From Streptomyces misionensis (GTDB taxonomy: Bacteria > Actinomycetota > Actinomycetes > Streptomycetales > Streptomycetaceae): DNA of 64,000 nucleotides. The first letter of the stretch is position 1. Every line of letters starts with the position of its first letter. A program made the position numbers and the translations under genes. The DNA lies in the NCBI RefSeq assembly GCF_900104815.1, contig NZ_FNTD01000004.1, positions 2,186,501 through 2,250,500 on the forward strand, written 5' to 3'. Shown one piece after another: positions 35,947-44,833 of this stretch. Under the pieces are notes generated by a model. That model worked only from the letters and a program-made list of their open reading frames with translations, was not told where the DNA came from and made no database searches.

Positions 35947-37251
35947 ATGCACGATGTACGTCCTGTCACCTCCGCCTCCCTGCCCCGCCTCGCCGCCGCC
36001 TCCCTCGCCGGGGCCGCGGTCGAGTTCTACGACTTCTTCGCCTACGGGACCGCGGCGGCGCTGGTCCTGGGGCGGCTGTTCTTCCCGTCCTTCTCGCCGC
36101 TCGCCGGGACGCTCGCGGCGTTCGCGACCTTCGGTGTGGGCTTCGTGGCCAGACCGCTGGGCTCGGTGCTGTTCGGGCACCTGGGCGACCGGCGCGGCCG
36201 GCGGCCGGTGCTCGTCGCCTCGCTGCTGCTCACCGGCGGCTCCACGGTCGCGGTGGGCTGCGTGCCCTCGTACGCGTCGATCGGCGTGGCCGCGCCCGTG
36301 CTGCTGCTCCTGCTGCGGTTCCTTCAGGGGCTGGGGCTCGGCGGCGAGTGGGGGGCCGTGCTGCTGACCGTGGAGCACGCGCCGGCCGAGCGGCGCACCC
36401 TGTGGTCGAGCCTCCCGCAGGCGGGCCCGGCGATCGGCTTTCTGCTCGCCAACGGCGTCATGGTGGCGTTGTCGGCCGGGCTGTCGGACGCGCAGTTCGC
36501 GCAGTGGGGCTGGCGGGTGCCGTTCTGGGTGGCCGCCGTGCCCGCGCTGGCGGGGCTGTGGCTGCGCTCGTCGCTGGCCGAGAGCCCCCGGTTCCTGGAG
36601 ATCGACGACCCCGTGCGCATGCCGCTCGTGGAGGTCGTACGGCGCCACGGGCGGCTGGTGCTGCTGGCGGCGGGGGCGATGGCCGTGGGGTACGCGGTGT
36701 TCTACACGGTGACGACCTGGTCGCTGTCGTACGCCACGGAGCGGCTCGGAGTGAGCCGCACGGTCATGCTGACCTGTGTCATGGCCGCGGTCGTCGTGCA
36801 GGCCCCTCTCGTTCCGGCGGCGGCGCTGCTCGGCGACCGCTGCGGGCGCCGGCCGATGTGCCTGACCGGGTGCGCGCTCTGCGCGCTGTGGATGCTGCCC
36901 ATGGTGGCGCTGCTGGCGACCGGCGAGCCGCTGCTGATGTTCTTCGGCATCCTGGGCGCGCTGCTCGCCTTCGTCACCGTGTTCGCGGTGATCTCCGCCT
37001 ATCTGCCGGAGCTGTTCGAGGCACGGGTGCGTTGCACGGGCGCCTCGGTGGGCTACAACCTCGGCGGGATCATCGGCGGCGCGCTCACCCCGGTCGTGGC
37101 CACCGCGCTGGCCCAGGGCAGCGGGCGCGTCCCCTGGGGCGTGGGAGTGTATCTGACCGCCATGGCCCTGTTCAGCCTGGGGTGTTTCGCACTGCTGCCG
37201 GAGACCCGCCCCTCGCGCGTGCCCACGGTGGAGCCCGCCACCACGGGCTGA
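35947..37251 (+). CDS. MHS-family MFS metabolite:proton symporter
   Basis: A 434-residue, 12-helix major-facilitator protein of the MHS group (ProP/ShiA/KgtP relatives). Signature: GHLGDRRGRRPVLVASLLL between helices 2 and 3, repeated in degenerate form as LLGDRCGRRPMCLTG in the second half. Being divergent from aroQ raises the idea of a shikimate-type substrate, as for ShiA, but no substrate residues are visible. ATG at 35947 lacks a clear ribosome site; the sequence before it contains a tandem CGGTCAC repeat at 35884-35898. Confidence 0.88.
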   Translation: MHDVRPVTSASLPRLAAASLAGAAVEFYDFFAYGTAAALVLGRLFFPSFSPLAGTLAAFATFGVGFVARPLGSVLFGHLGDRRGRRPVLVASLLLTGGSTVAVGCVPSYASIGVAAPVLLLLLRFLQGLGLGGEWGAVLLTVEHAPAERRTLWSSLPQAGPAIGFLLANGVMVALSAGLSDAQFAQWGWRVPFWVAAVPALAGLWLRSSLAESPRFLEIDDPVRMPLVEVVRRHGRLVLLAAGAMAVGYAVFYTVTTWSLSYATERLGVSRTVMLTCVMAAVVVQAPLVPAAALLGDRCGRRPMCLTGCALCALWMLPMVALLATGEPLLMFFGILGALLAFVTVFAVISAYLPELFEARVRCTGASVGYNLGGIIGGALTPVVATALAQGSGRVPWGVGVYLTAMALFSLGCFALLPETRPSRVPTVEPATTG

Positions 37252-37285
37252 GCCGGGGCGCGTGCGGTGTGGCCGGGCCGGGTCA

Positions 37286-37311
37286 GCTCGCCGTCGCAGC
37301 CGATGGCGAGC
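37286..37311. terminator. Terminator between MFS and antiporter genes
   Basis: GCTCGCC (37286-37292) and GGCGAGC (37305-37311) with a 12-base loop, between convergent genes. Confidence 0.55.
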
Positions 37312-37337
37312 AGATCCCGCCCGGCCGGAGCCGCGGC

Positions 37338-38438
37338 CTAAGGATTGATCGCCAGCTCCAGATAGGCCGCGAAGAGCACGAGGTGGACACCGCCCTGCAA
37401 GGGGGTGGCCCGCCCCGGAATCACAGTGAGGGAGGCGACCACCACCGTCAGCGCGAGCAGCAGCATGTGGACGGGTTCCAGGCCGAGGATGAGCGGTCCC
37501 GGCAGCCACAGCGAGGCGAGCGCCACCGCCGGTATGGTCAGGCCGATGCTGGCCATCGACGATCCGAGCGCGAGGTTCATGCTGGTCTGCACCCGGTCGC
37601 GGCGCGCGGCGCGCAGTGCGGCGATCGTCTCGGGAAGCAGCACGAGCAGGGCGATGATCACGCCGACGACGGCCTGGCGCAGGCCCACCGCCGCCACCCC
37701 CGCCTCGATCGCGGGCGACACGCCCTTGGCCAGGCCGACGACGCCGATCAGGGCCAGGCCGAGGAGGCCGAGGCTGATCAGCGCGGTGCGCTTGGACGGG
37801 GGGCTCGCGTGGTCCTCGGCGCTGATGACCTCACCCTGCCGGGTGATGGGCAGGAAGTAGTCCCGGTGGCGCACCGTCTGGGTGGTCACGAACAGGGCGT
37901 AGAGGATCAGCGAGGACAGCGCGGCGAACGTCAGTTGCAGGGAGGAGAACTGGGGTCCGGGCTTGCTGGTGGTGAAGGTGGGCAGCACCAGGCTCAGCGT
38001 GGCCAGGGTCGCCACCGTCGCCAGGGCGGCGCCGGTGCCCTCGGGATTGAAGACCGCCGTGCCGTGCCGCAGCGAGCCGACGAGCAGGCAGATGCCGACG
38101 ATGCCGTTGCAGGTGATCATCACCGCGGCGAAGACGGTGTCCCTGGCCAGGGTGGAACTCTTGTCGCCGCCGTCGGCCATCAGTGTGACGATGAGGGCCA
38201 CTTCGATGACGGTGACGGCGATGGCTAGCACCAGGGAGCCGAAGGGTTCGCCGATCCGGTGGGCGACCACCTCCGCGTGGTGCACCGCCGCGAGGACGGC
38301 CCCGGCGAGCACGACCGTCACCAGGGCGATGACCGGGGCGGGCATGGCCCGGTGCCACGTGAGGACCAGCAGGACGATCGCGATCACCGGCACGGGGATG
38401 GTCCATCGCCGGGCGAGTGATCTCAGCCAACTGATCAT
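37338..38438 (-). CDS. Calcium/proton antiporter (ChaA/CAX-like)
   Basis: Ca2+/cation antiporter superfamily, 366 residues with about eleven membrane segments. The two alpha repeats are recognisable: SLVLAIAVTVIEVALIVTLM in the first half and LLVLLPETIAALRAARRDRVQTSMNLALGSS in the second, each with the conserved acidic residue. ATG at 38438 starts before the first helix; the ribosome site is weak. It lies downstream of terC on the same strand, separated by a hairpin. Confidence 0.9.
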   Translation of the reverse strand: MISWLRSLARRWTIPVPVIAIVLLVLTWHRAMPAPVIALVTVVLAGAVLAAVHHAEVVAHRIGEPFGSLVLAIAVTVIEVALIVTLMADGGDKSSTLARDTVFAAVMITCNGIVGICLLVGSLRHGTAVFNPEGTGAALATVATLATLSLVLPTFTTSKPGPQFSSLQLTFAALSSLILYALFVTTQTVRHRDYFLPITRQGEVISAEDHASPPSKRTALISLGLLGLALIGVVGLAKGVSPAIEAGVAAVGLRQAVVGVIIALLVLLPETIAALRAARRDRVQTSMNLALGSSMASIGLTIPAVALASLWLPGPLILGLEPVHMLLLALTVVVASLTVIPGRATPLQGGVHLVLFAAYLELAINP

Positions 38439-38507
38439 GCCGCGATCGTCGCAGACGGCTCCATGATTCGCATTCCGTTCCTTCTGGATGCTTCCGTACC
38501 TTTCCCG

Positions 38508-38541
38508 GCGGGGGCCCGGCATTGTCTCGGCCGGCCCCCGC
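38508..38541 (-). terminator. Terminator after terC
   Basis: GCGGGGGCC (38508-38516) and GGCCCCCGC (38533-38541) form a 9-bp stem, followed on the minus strand by GGGAAAGG. Confidence 0.65.
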
Positions 38542-38575
38542 GTGTTCGTTCCGGATCTCGTGCGCGGCGCCGCGG

Positions 38576-39577
38576 TCAGGCGTCCACGGCCTCCTTCCGC
38601 TCGCCCTCGGCGTCCGCGCCGGCCTCCGCGGCGGTCTGCTTCCGGGAGGCCATGAGGCTGGTGAACGTGGTGACGGCCAGGACGGCGCAGATCACCCCGA
38701 GCGACACCGGGATGCTGATCTGGGGAACCGGGACACCCGACTCGTGCAGCGCGTGGAGCACCAGCTTCACGCCGATGAAGCCGAGGATGACGGACAGGCC
38801 GTAGGAGAGGTGGACCAGCTTCTTCAGCAGGCCGCCGAGGAGGAAGTACAGCTGGCGCAGGCCCATCAGCGCGAAGGCGTTGGCGGTGAAGACGATGTAC
38901 GGGTCCTGGGTCAGGCCGAAGATCGCGGGGATCGAGTCCAGGGCGAACAGGACGTCCGTGGTGCCGATGGCGAGCATCACGACCAGCATCGGGGTCATGA
39001 TCCGCTTGCCGTTCTGCCGGACCCACAGCTTGGTGCCGTGGTAGCGGTCGGCCACGCCGAACCTGCGCTCCGCGGCCTTCAGCAGCCTGTTCTCCTCGAA
39101 CTCCTCCTCGTCCGCGTTGTCGGCGCGGGCCTCCTGGACGAGCTTCCAGGCGGTCCACATCAGGAAGGCGCCGAAGAGGAAGAACACCCAGGAGAAGCTG
39201 GTGACGATCGCGGCTCCGGCCGCGATGAACACGGCGCGCAGCACCAGGGCTATCAGGACGCCGATGAGCAGCACGCGCCGCTGGTACAGGGCGGGCACCG
39301 CGAACTTCGTCATGATCAGGACGAAGACGAAGAGGTTGTCGACGCTGAGCGATTTCTCGGTGATGTAGCCCGCGAAGAACTCGCCGGCCGGGCGCCCGCC
39401 GCCGAAGACGAGGAGACCGGCACCGAAGAGTGCGGCCAGGGCGATCCAGACGACGGTCCAGACACCGGCTTCTTTGATCGACACCTCATGGGGCTTTCGC
39501 CCGACGAGGAAGTCGATTCCGATCAGGGCGGCCAGACCCAGGACGGTCAGGACCCACAGGGTCGTGGAGACTTCCAC
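38576..39577 (-). CDS. terC: TerC-family membrane protein (probable manganese exporter)
   Basis: TerC/Alx family, 333 residues with about nine helices. Family TerC proteins in Bacillus and E. coli Alx take part in Mn2+ export. Acidic membrane motifs are SLSVDNLFVFVLIM and TTDVLFALDSIPAIFGLT. I place the start at GTG 39577: GGAGG lies five bases upstream, and the upstream ATG at 39592 would put that site inside the gene. The leader folds like a yybP-ykoY Mn2+ riboswitch whose stem can hide this ribosome site. The last 25 residues are charged. Confidence 0.9.
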   Translation of the reverse strand: MEVSTTLWVLTVLGLAALIGIDFLVGRKPHEVSIKEAGVWTVVWIALAALFGAGLLVFGGGRPAGEFFAGYITEKSLSVDNLFVFVLIMTKFAVPALYQRRVLLIGVLIALVLRAVFIAAGAAIVTSFSWVFFLFGAFLMWTAWKLVQEARADNADEEEFEENRLLKAAERRFGVADRYHGTKLWVRQNGKRIMTPMLVVMLAIGTTDVLFALDSIPAIFGLTQDPYIVFTANAFALMGLRQLYFLLGGLLKKLVHLSYGLSVILGFIGVKLVLHALHESGVPVPQISIPVSLGVICAVLAVTTFTSLMASRKQTAAEAGADAEGERKEAVDA

Positions 39578-39626
39578 GGCAACCTCCGGCATGTCGAGAT
39601 GGCAAGCACATATGCGTTGTCACTGC

Positions 39627-39720
39627 CGGAGGTCTCTTCCACCCGCGCGGGGCCGACGCCCCGGGACCGGAAACGGTCCGTACTGACGGGTGCGCCGCAG
39701 TCAGGGAGTACTCCCCTCCG
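39627..39720 (-). ncRNA. Candidate yybP-ykoY (Mn2+) riboswitch upstream of terC
   Basis: In minus-strand RNA the closing stem P1 is CGGAGG (39720-39715) with CCUCCG (39632-39627). GGAGUA follows the 5' arm, CGUCAGUACG lies in the middle, and AGAGACC precedes the 3' arm; these are the conserved pieces of yybP-ykoY. Internal stems are CUGAC/GUCAG, GGACCG/CGGUCC and GGGGC/GCCCC. The P1 3' strand CCUCCGG is complementary to the terC ribosome site CCGGAGG (39589-39583), so metal-stabilised P1 would expose the site. Confidence 0.75.
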
Positions 39721-39728
39721 TGCGGAAG

Positions 39729-39758
39729 ACAGTACCCCAATCACCAAGCATTGGTAAA
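39729..39758 (-). promoter_or_regulatory. Putative terC promoter
   Basis: -35 TTTACC (39758-39753), 18 bases, -10 TACTGT (39734-39729). The transcript would begin near 39722, immediately before the riboswitch stem. Confidence 0.55.
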
Positions 39759-39825
39759 GAGAAAGGCAAAGGTAAGTTCAAATCGCCTGATCAAGACAGC
39801 TTTACTTTCTCTTGACGTCGCGCTG
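39740..39825. other. AT-rich island between terC and terD
   Basis: About 85 bases with many A/T runs, unlike the rest of the window. It holds a 9-bp inverted repeat AAGAGAAAG (39757-39765) and CTTTCTCTT (39805-39813) 39 bases apart. It may combine a terD terminator and a terC regulatory site. Confidence 0.5.
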
Positions 39826-39855
39826 TCGTCCGCGCCCCGCCCCTGCGTACCGGGG

Positions 39856-40434
39856 TTACAGATGCGGCAGGATCGCCGGCATCAGGTCCTGGAAGGTGCG
39901 CCCGTTGGCGGAGGTGCCGAGGGCGGTCATCGTCCAGCCCGAGCCGACCCGGTGCACCTTGGCCATGATCTGCGCGGTGTACTCGCCGCCGCCCGCGAGC
40001 GTGTAGCGGGCGAGTTCCTGGCCGTTGCTCTCGTCCACCAGACGGCAGAAAGCATTCTGCACCTCCTGGAAGGTCTGGCCGGTGAAGGAGTTCACGGTGA
40101 AGACGATCTGGTCGATGTGGACCGGGACGCGCTCCAGGTCCACGAGGATCGCCTCGTCGTCACCGCCCTGGCCGGCGCCGCCCACCAGGTTGTCGCCGGT
40201 GTGGCGCACCGAGCCGTCGTCGCTCACCAGGTGCCGGAAGAAGACGACGTCGACCGGCTGCTTCTCGGCGAAGAGCACCGCCGAGGCGTCCAGGTCGATC
40301 TCCTTGGTGCGCGAGCCGAACAGGCCGCGTCGCTTCGCCGCCTGCCAGCCCAGGCCCATGCGGACCGCGGAGAGGGTGCCCCCGTCGTTCTTCTCCAGGC
40401 TGATGGCCTGACCCTTGCTCAAGTTGACGGACAC
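39856..40434 (-). CDS. TerD-family (calcium-binding stress) protein
   Basis: TerD/vWA-associated stress protein of 192 residues. It begins VNLSKGQAISLEK as in the family, and acidic stretches such as VSDDGSVRHTGDNLVGGAGQGGDDE form the double Ca2+ site typical of TerD. Ter proteins are linked to tellurite and metal-stress responses and to differentiation in Streptomyces. GTG at 40434 follows GAGAGGGGA. A possible -10 TAGGGT lies at 40498-40493. Lying next to terC, also on the minus strand, it points to a small metal-stress locus. Confidence 0.93.
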   Translation of the reverse strand: MSVNLSKGQAISLEKNDGGTLSAVRMGLGWQAAKRRGLFGSRTKEIDLDASAVLFAEKQPVDVVFFRHLVSDDGSVRHTGDNLVGGAGQGGDDEAILVDLERVPVHIDQIVFTVNSFTGQTFQEVQNAFCRLVDESNGQELARYTLAGGGEYTAQIMAKVHRVGSGWTMTALGTSANGRTFQDLMPAILPHL

Positions 40435-40543
40435 GGCTGAATCCCCTCTCGAAGGTCCCCTGTTGGCCGCCGTACCGCGCGGCTGATCAAAACCCTACGC
40501 AGGGGCGCCGAGGGCGCCGAGCCCCGGCCCGCGCTTTGTGTCG

Positions 40544-40555
40544 GTGTTGCAACAC
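40544..40555. promoter_or_regulatory. 12-bp palindrome upstream of terD
   Basis: GTGTTGCAACAC, a perfect palindrome about 110 bases before terD and 38 bases after the uvrB stop. Possible operator, no assigned protein. Confidence 0.35.
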
Positions 40556-40592
40556 TGCGCGCGTACGCCGGGGGTCCGGCGGCGTGCCCGGG

Positions 40593-42734
40593 TCAGGCGA
40601 GGCCCGCCTCCCGCATCTGCCGCAGCTCCTTCTTCATCTCGGAGACCTCGTCGCGCAGCCGGGCCGCGATCTCGAACTGGAGCTCCGCGGCGGCGGCGCG
40701 CATCCGCTCGGTCATCTCCTCGATCTGCTCGGCCAGTTCGGCCGCCGGACGGTCGGTGGGCACCGTGGCCGCGGCCTTGCCCTTCGCGCCCTTGGCCGCC
40801 TTGCCCTTGCCGGGCTTGTCCGCCGTCGGAACGGGCGTCTTGGCGCCCTTGCCGTCCTTCGACTTGCGGTAGCCGCTGCCGAGGAGCTGCTCGGTGTCGA
40901 CCTCCTCGCGGGCGATCTGCGCGACGATGTCGTTGATCTTCTTGCGCAGCGGCTGCGGGTCGATGCCCTTGGCCTTGTTGTAGGCGATCTGCTTCTCCCG
41001 GCGGCGGTTGGTCTCCTCGATGGCCTTCTCCATCGCCGGGGTGATCTTGTCGGCGTACATATGGACCTGGCCGGAGACGTTGCGCGCCGCGCGGCCGATG
41101 GTCTGGATCAGCGAGGTGCCGGAGCGCAGGAAGCCCTCCTTGTCCGCGTCGAGGATGGCCACCAGGGACACCTCGGGCAGGTCGAGGCCCTCGCGCAGCA
41201 GGTTGATGCCGACCAGGACGTCGTATTCGCCGGAGCGCAGTTCGCGCAGCAGCTCGACCCGGCGCAGGGTGTCGACGTCGCTGTGCAGGTAGCGCACCTG
41301 GATGCCGAGTTCCAGGAAGTAGTCGGTGAGGTCCTCGGCCATCTTCTTGGTGAGCGTGGTGACCAGGACGCGCTCGTCCTTCTCGGTGCGCTTGCGGATC
41401 TCGTGCACCAGGTCGTCGATCTGGCCCTCGGTGGGCTTGACCACGACCTCCGGGTCGACCAGGCCGGTCGGTCGGATGATCTGCTCCACCACGCCGTCGG
41501 AGCGCGACAGCTCGTAGGCGCCCGGGGTGGCCGACAGGTAGACGGTCTGCCCGATGCGCTCCTGGAACTCCTCCCACTTCAGGGGCCGGTTGTCCAGGGC
41601 GGAGGGCAGGCGGAAGCCGTGCTCCACGAGGGTGCGCTTGCGGGAGGCGTCGCCCTCGTACATCGCGCCGATCTGCGGAACGGTGACGTGCGACTCGTCG
41701 ATGACGAGCAGGAAGTCGTCCGGGAAGTAGTCGAGCAGGGTGTTGGGCGGGGAGCCGGGCGAGCGGCCGTCGAAGTGCATCGAGTAGTTCTCCACGCCGG
41801 AGCAGGTGCCGATCTGGCGGAGCATCTCGATGTCGTAGGTGGTGCGCATGCGCAGCCGCTGGGCCTCCAGCAGCTTGCCCTGCTTCTCCAGCTCGGCCAG
41901 GCGCTCGCCCAGTTCCTTCTCGATGTCGTTGACCGCCCGCTCCATGCGCTCGGGGCCGGCGACGTAGTGGGAGGCGGGGAAGACGTACAACTGCTGGTCG
42001 TCGCTGATGATCTCGCCGGTGAGCGGGTGCAGCGTGGACAGCGCCTCGATCTCGTCGCCGAACATCTCGATGCGGACGGCCAGCTCCTCGTAGACCGGGA
42101 AGATCTCGATGGTGTCGCCGCGGACGCGGAAGGTGCCGCGAGTGAAGGCCAGGTCGTTGCGCGTGTACTGGATGTCGACGAAGCGGCGCAGCAGTTCGTC
42201 CCGGTCGATCTCGTCGCCGACGCGGAGGGGGACCATCCGGTCCACGTACTCCTGGGGAGTGCCGAGGCCGTAGATGCACGACACCGAGGCCACCACGACG
42301 ACGTCACGGCGGGTGAGCAGCGAGTTCGTCGCCGAGTGGCGCAGCCGCTCGACCTCCTCGTTGATCGAGGAGTCCTTCTCGATGTAGGTGTCCGACTGCG
42401 GGACGTACGCCTCGGGCTGGTAGTAGTCGTAGTACGAGACGAAGTATTCGACCGCGTTGTTCGGCAGGAACTCGCGGAACTCGTTGGCCAGCTGGGCGGC
42501 CAGCGTCTTGTTCGGCGCCATCACCAGGGTGGGGCGCTGGAGCTTCTCGATCATCCACGCGGTGGTGGCGGACTTGCCGGTGCCGGTCGCGCCCAGCAGG
42601 ACGACGTCCTTCTCACCGGCCTTGATGCGCTTGGCCAGGTCGGCGATGGCCGTCGGCTGGTCGCCGCTGGGCTGGTAGGGGCTGACGACCTCGATGGGCG
42701 CCACCGTGCGTTCGATGTGGGAAACGGGCCGCAT
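40593..42734 (-). CDS. uvrB: UvrABC excinuclease subunit B
   Basis: UvrB is the helicase-like damage-verification subunit. The 713 residues contain Walker A GATGTGKS at 48-55, the beta-hairpin region near [12 protein letters not shown], the DEAH-like box VIDESHVT, helicase motif V/VI with TIGRAARN, and a C-terminal UVR motif ([24 protein letters not shown] region) that binds UvrC. ATG at 42734 is leaderless: the -10 TACGGT lies 7 bases upstream, in a perfect PafBC-type promoter. Starting at 42764 would place the promoter inside the gene. Confidence 0.97.
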   Translation of the reverse strand: MRPVSHIERTVAPIEVVSPYQPSGDQPTAIADLAKRIKAGEKDVVLLGATGTGKSATTAWMIEKLQRPTLVMAPNKTLAAQLANEFREFLPNNAVEYFVSYYDYYQPEAYVPQSDTYIEKDSSINEEVERLRHSATNSLLTRRDVVVVASVSCIYGLGTPQEYVDRMVPLRVGDEIDRDELLRRFVDIQYTRNDLAFTRGTFRVRGDTIEIFPVYEELAVRIEMFGDEIEALSTLHPLTGEIISDDQQLYVFPASHYVAGPERMERAVNDIEKELGERLAELEKQGKLLEAQRLRMRTTYDIEMLRQIGTCSGVENYSMHFDGRSPGSPPNTLLDYFPDDFLLVIDESHVTVPQIGAMYEGDASRKRTLVEHGFRLPSALDNRPLKWEEFQERIGQTVYLSATPGAYELSRSDGVVEQIIRPTGLVDPEVVVKPTEGQIDDLVHEIRKRTEKDERVLVTTLTKKMAEDLTDYFLELGIQVRYLHSDVDTLRRVELLRELRSGEYDVLVGINLLREGLDLPEVSLVAILDADKEGFLRSGTSLIQTIGRAARNVSGQVHMYADKITPAMEKAIEETNRRREKQIAYNKAKGIDPQPLRKKINDIVAQIAREEVDTEQLLGSGYRKSKDGKGAKTPVPTADKPGKGKAAKGAKGKAAATVPTDRPAAELAEQIEEMTERMRAAAAELQFEIAARLRDEVSEMKKELRQMREAGLA

Positions 42735-42741
42735 GTCATCA

Positions 42742-42764
42742 ACCGTACGACCCCGCACTGACAA
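42742..42764 (-). promoter_or_regulatory. PafBC-type damage promoter of uvrB
   Basis: Minus strand: TTGTCAGTG (42764-42756), 8 bases, TACGGT (42747-42742), 7 bases to the ATG. Perfect match to tTGTCRgtg-N8-TAnnnT. Confidence 0.88.
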
Positions 42765-42774
42765 CGGGTCCCGG

Positions 42775-43641
42775 TCAGCGGTTCTGCGGGGTGCGGGCCC
42801 CCTGCCGCACGGGGCGGCGGACCGGGTGATCTCCCTGGTGGGGGGCGGTGCGCGGGATCCGGGCGGCGGCCGGGACGCCCGGCCGGCGCTCGACCGGCAC
42901 CGGTGCGGGGCGGCGCACCACGAGCATCGGGTCGAGGAGCACGACGACGCCCACGAGGACCAGCATGACGAGCGGGCCGATCAGCATGGGCACGAGCGCG
43001 GAGGCCGTCTGGGCGTCGGCGGTGGTCTCGGCGGTGCCGTCGAGGTGGACGCTGAGGGCGGCCATCGCCGTGTAGTGCATGCCGCTGACGGCGGCCCCCA
43101 TCAGGAGGCTGGCGCCGACGGTCGGCAGCAGCCCGCGGGCGCGGCCGGCGGCCCACAGGGCGGCCACGGCGGCGACGACCCCTATGACGACGGAGGCGAC
43201 GACCGTGGGGGTGCTGTAGACGAACTGGCCGTGGAAGCGCATTCCGGCCATGCCGAGATAGTGCATCGAGGCGACGCCCAGACCGGTGATCGTGCCGCCG
43301 GTGAACAGCGGCCCCCCGGTGGCACCCCGGTAGCCGACGATGAAGACGCCGATGCCGACCATGACGACGGCGAGCCCGAGGCTCGCGTAGGTGACCGGCT
43401 GGTCGTAGTGGACCGGTGTCCGCTCGATGCTGAACCCCAGCATGGCGATGAAGTGCATGGTCCAGATGCCGCAGCCGAGCGCGGCGGCGCCCAGGGCCAG
43501 CCAGACGGGCCGCCGGGAGTGCGGGAGCAGCAGGGACCGGGTGATGCAGCGCAGCCCCAGGGCGCCGCCGAGGCAGGCCATCAGAAAGGCCACCAACGGG
43601 GTGACGGCCCCGTAGCCGAAACCGTCGACCGTGCCCTGCAT
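42775..43641 (-). CDS. MHYT-domain membrane protein
   Basis: A seven-helix membrane protein of 288 residues with three copies of the MHYT motif: MHFIAM, MHYLGM and MHYTAM. These His/Met sites are thought to bind copper and sense O2, CO or NO. No GGDEF, EAL or kinase domain is attached; the C-terminal 50 residues are a Pro/Arg-rich cytoplasmic tail, so a separate output partner is needed. ATG at 43641 follows GAAGGG. It lies just upstream of uvrB on the same strand, but uvrB has its own promoter. Confidence 0.9.
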   Translation of the reverse strand: MQGTVDGFGYGAVTPLVAFLMACLGGALGLRCITRSLLLPHSRRPVWLALGAAALGCGIWTMHFIAMLGFSIERTPVHYDQPVTYASLGLAVVMVGIGVFIVGYRGATGGPLFTGGTITGLGVASMHYLGMAGMRFHGQFVYSTPTVVASVVIGVVAAVAALWAAGRARGLLPTVGASLLMGAAVSGMHYTAMAALSVHLDGTAETTADAQTASALVPMLIGPLVMLVLVGVVVLLDPMLVVRRPAPVPVERRPGVPAAARIPRTAPHQGDHPVRRPVRQGARTPQNR

Positions 43642-43789
43642 CCGCGGCTGCCCTTCGCCCTCGTCTGTCCCGGAATTCCGGGAAATGCGCGCCGTCCCGG
43701 GACCGCTCCGGCGGCCGGGGTGTCGCAGAGAGTATGACCCGCACCGGAATGGTCGAACGACTTTCCGACAAAGAAACACGCCCTTGCCC

Positions 43790-43811
43790 CAGTTGTGAGG
43801 CACCGGTGAGC
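43790..43811 (-). promoter_or_regulatory. Possible PHO box upstream of the glycerophosphodiesterase
   Basis: Two 11-base units in exact tandem on the minus strand, GCTCACCGGTG (43811-43801) and CCTCACAACTG (43800-43790). They share TCAC with 11-base spacing, as in Streptomyces PhoP sites (GTTCACC-type repeats). The match to the consensus is partial. Confidence 0.35.
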
Positions 43812-43918
43812 ACGCGGAGACGTCTTCACGTGAGGTGTGGCCTTCGTGCGTCCGCGTGCCGTGGCCACGGTGCTGTCAGTCTGGTGCTGCCGGTTTTCGC
43901 TCGACGTGAGGAGTACGC

Positions 43919-44788
43919 ATGCACGCGCGCGTGGTCGCCGCTTCGGCCGTCGCCGTCCTGGCGGCGGTGGTCCTGGTGAACCCCACCTCCGACGCCCGGG
44001 CGGGCGAGGTGCGCACGCCCCTGGTGATCGGCCACCGGGGTGCCCCCGCCTACGCCCCCGAGAACACGCTGCCCTCGATCGACGAGGCGGCCCGGGTGGG
44101 CTCCACCTGGGTGGAGAACGACGTCCAGCGCACCAAGGACGGCGAGCTGGTGGTCGTGCACGACGACAGCCTGCAACGCACCACGGACGCGAAGAAGGTC
44201 TTCCCCGGCCGGGCGCCCTGGAAGGTGAAGGACTTCACCGCCGCGGAGATCGCCCGCCTGGACGCGGGGAGCTGGTTCTCGTCCGCCTACAAGGGCACCC
44301 GCGTACCGACACTGGACCAGTACATGCGCCGGGTCGAGCACAACCACCAGAGCCTGCTCCTGGAGGTCAAGAACCCCGAGCTGTACCCCGGCATCGAGCG
44401 GCAGATCCTGAAGACCCTCGGCAACGACGGCTGGCTGGACCGCCCGCACCTCAAGCGGCTGGTCGTGCAGAGCTTCAGCGCCGCCAGTGTGCGCACCGTC
44501 CACGAGCTGAAGCCCGCGCTGACCACGGCCTACCTCGGCGCTCCCCCGGTGTCGCAGCTGAAGCAGTACGCGCGTTTCGCCGATCTGATCAATCCGTCCC
44601 ACGGATCGCTGTCGAAGGCCTACGTCTCGGCGGTGCACGGCGTCCGCGGGGCGCACGGCCGGCCGCTCGGGGTGTACGCGTGGACGGTGGACGACAAGGC
44701 GACCGCGCTGAAGGTGGCGGGGTACGGCGTCGACGGGATCATCAGCAGCAAGGCCGACGTGGTCCGGGCGGCGCTGCGCGGGCGGTGA
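43919..44788 (+). CDS. glpQ: Secreted glycerophosphodiester phosphodiesterase
   Basis: Releases glycerol 3-phosphate and an alcohol from glycerophosphodiesters outside the cell. The 289 residues have a Sec signal peptide with likely cleavage after the Ala-rich DARA near residue 28. The catalytic region follows: HRGAPAYAPEN (H39, E48), ENDVQRTKDGELVVVHDD with the second His, and LLLEVKN. ATG at 43919 follows GAGGAG. From memory it corresponds to S. coelicolor glpQ2, one of two phosphate-controlled paralogues, which fits a possible PHO box upstream. Confidence 0.92.
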   Translation: MHARVVAASAVAVLAAVVLVNPTSDARAGEVRTPLVIGHRGAPAYAPENTLPSIDEAARVGSTWVENDVQRTKDGELVVVHDDSLQRTTDAKKVFPGRAPWKVKDFTAAEIARLDAGSWFSSAYKGTRVPTLDQYMRRVEHNHQSLLLEVKNPELYPGIERQILKTLGNDGWLDRPHLKRLVVQSFSAASVRTVHELKPALTTAYLGAPPVSQLKQYARFADLINPSHGSLSKAYVSAVHGVRGAHGRPLGVYAWTVDDKATALKVAGYGVDGIISSKADVVRAALRGR

Positions 44789-44804
44789 GCCGGTCGGGCG
44801 GGCG

Positions 44805-44827
44805 TTGTCAGTGGTGGGTCGTACCGT
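44805..44827 (+). promoter_or_regulatory. PafBC-type damage promoter of ogt
   Basis: TTGTCAGTG (44805-44813), 8 bases, TACCGT (44822-44827), 6 bases to the ATG at 44834. Perfect match to tTGTCRgtg-N8-TAnnnT. Confidence 0.88.
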
Positions 44828-44833
44828 GGGCGC

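Noticed and set aside
39612..39640. TTGTCACTG at 39617 as a damage promoter
   Set aside because: It does not match the GTG end of the motif and no TAnnnT occurs 8 bases later; it lies within the riboswitch region.
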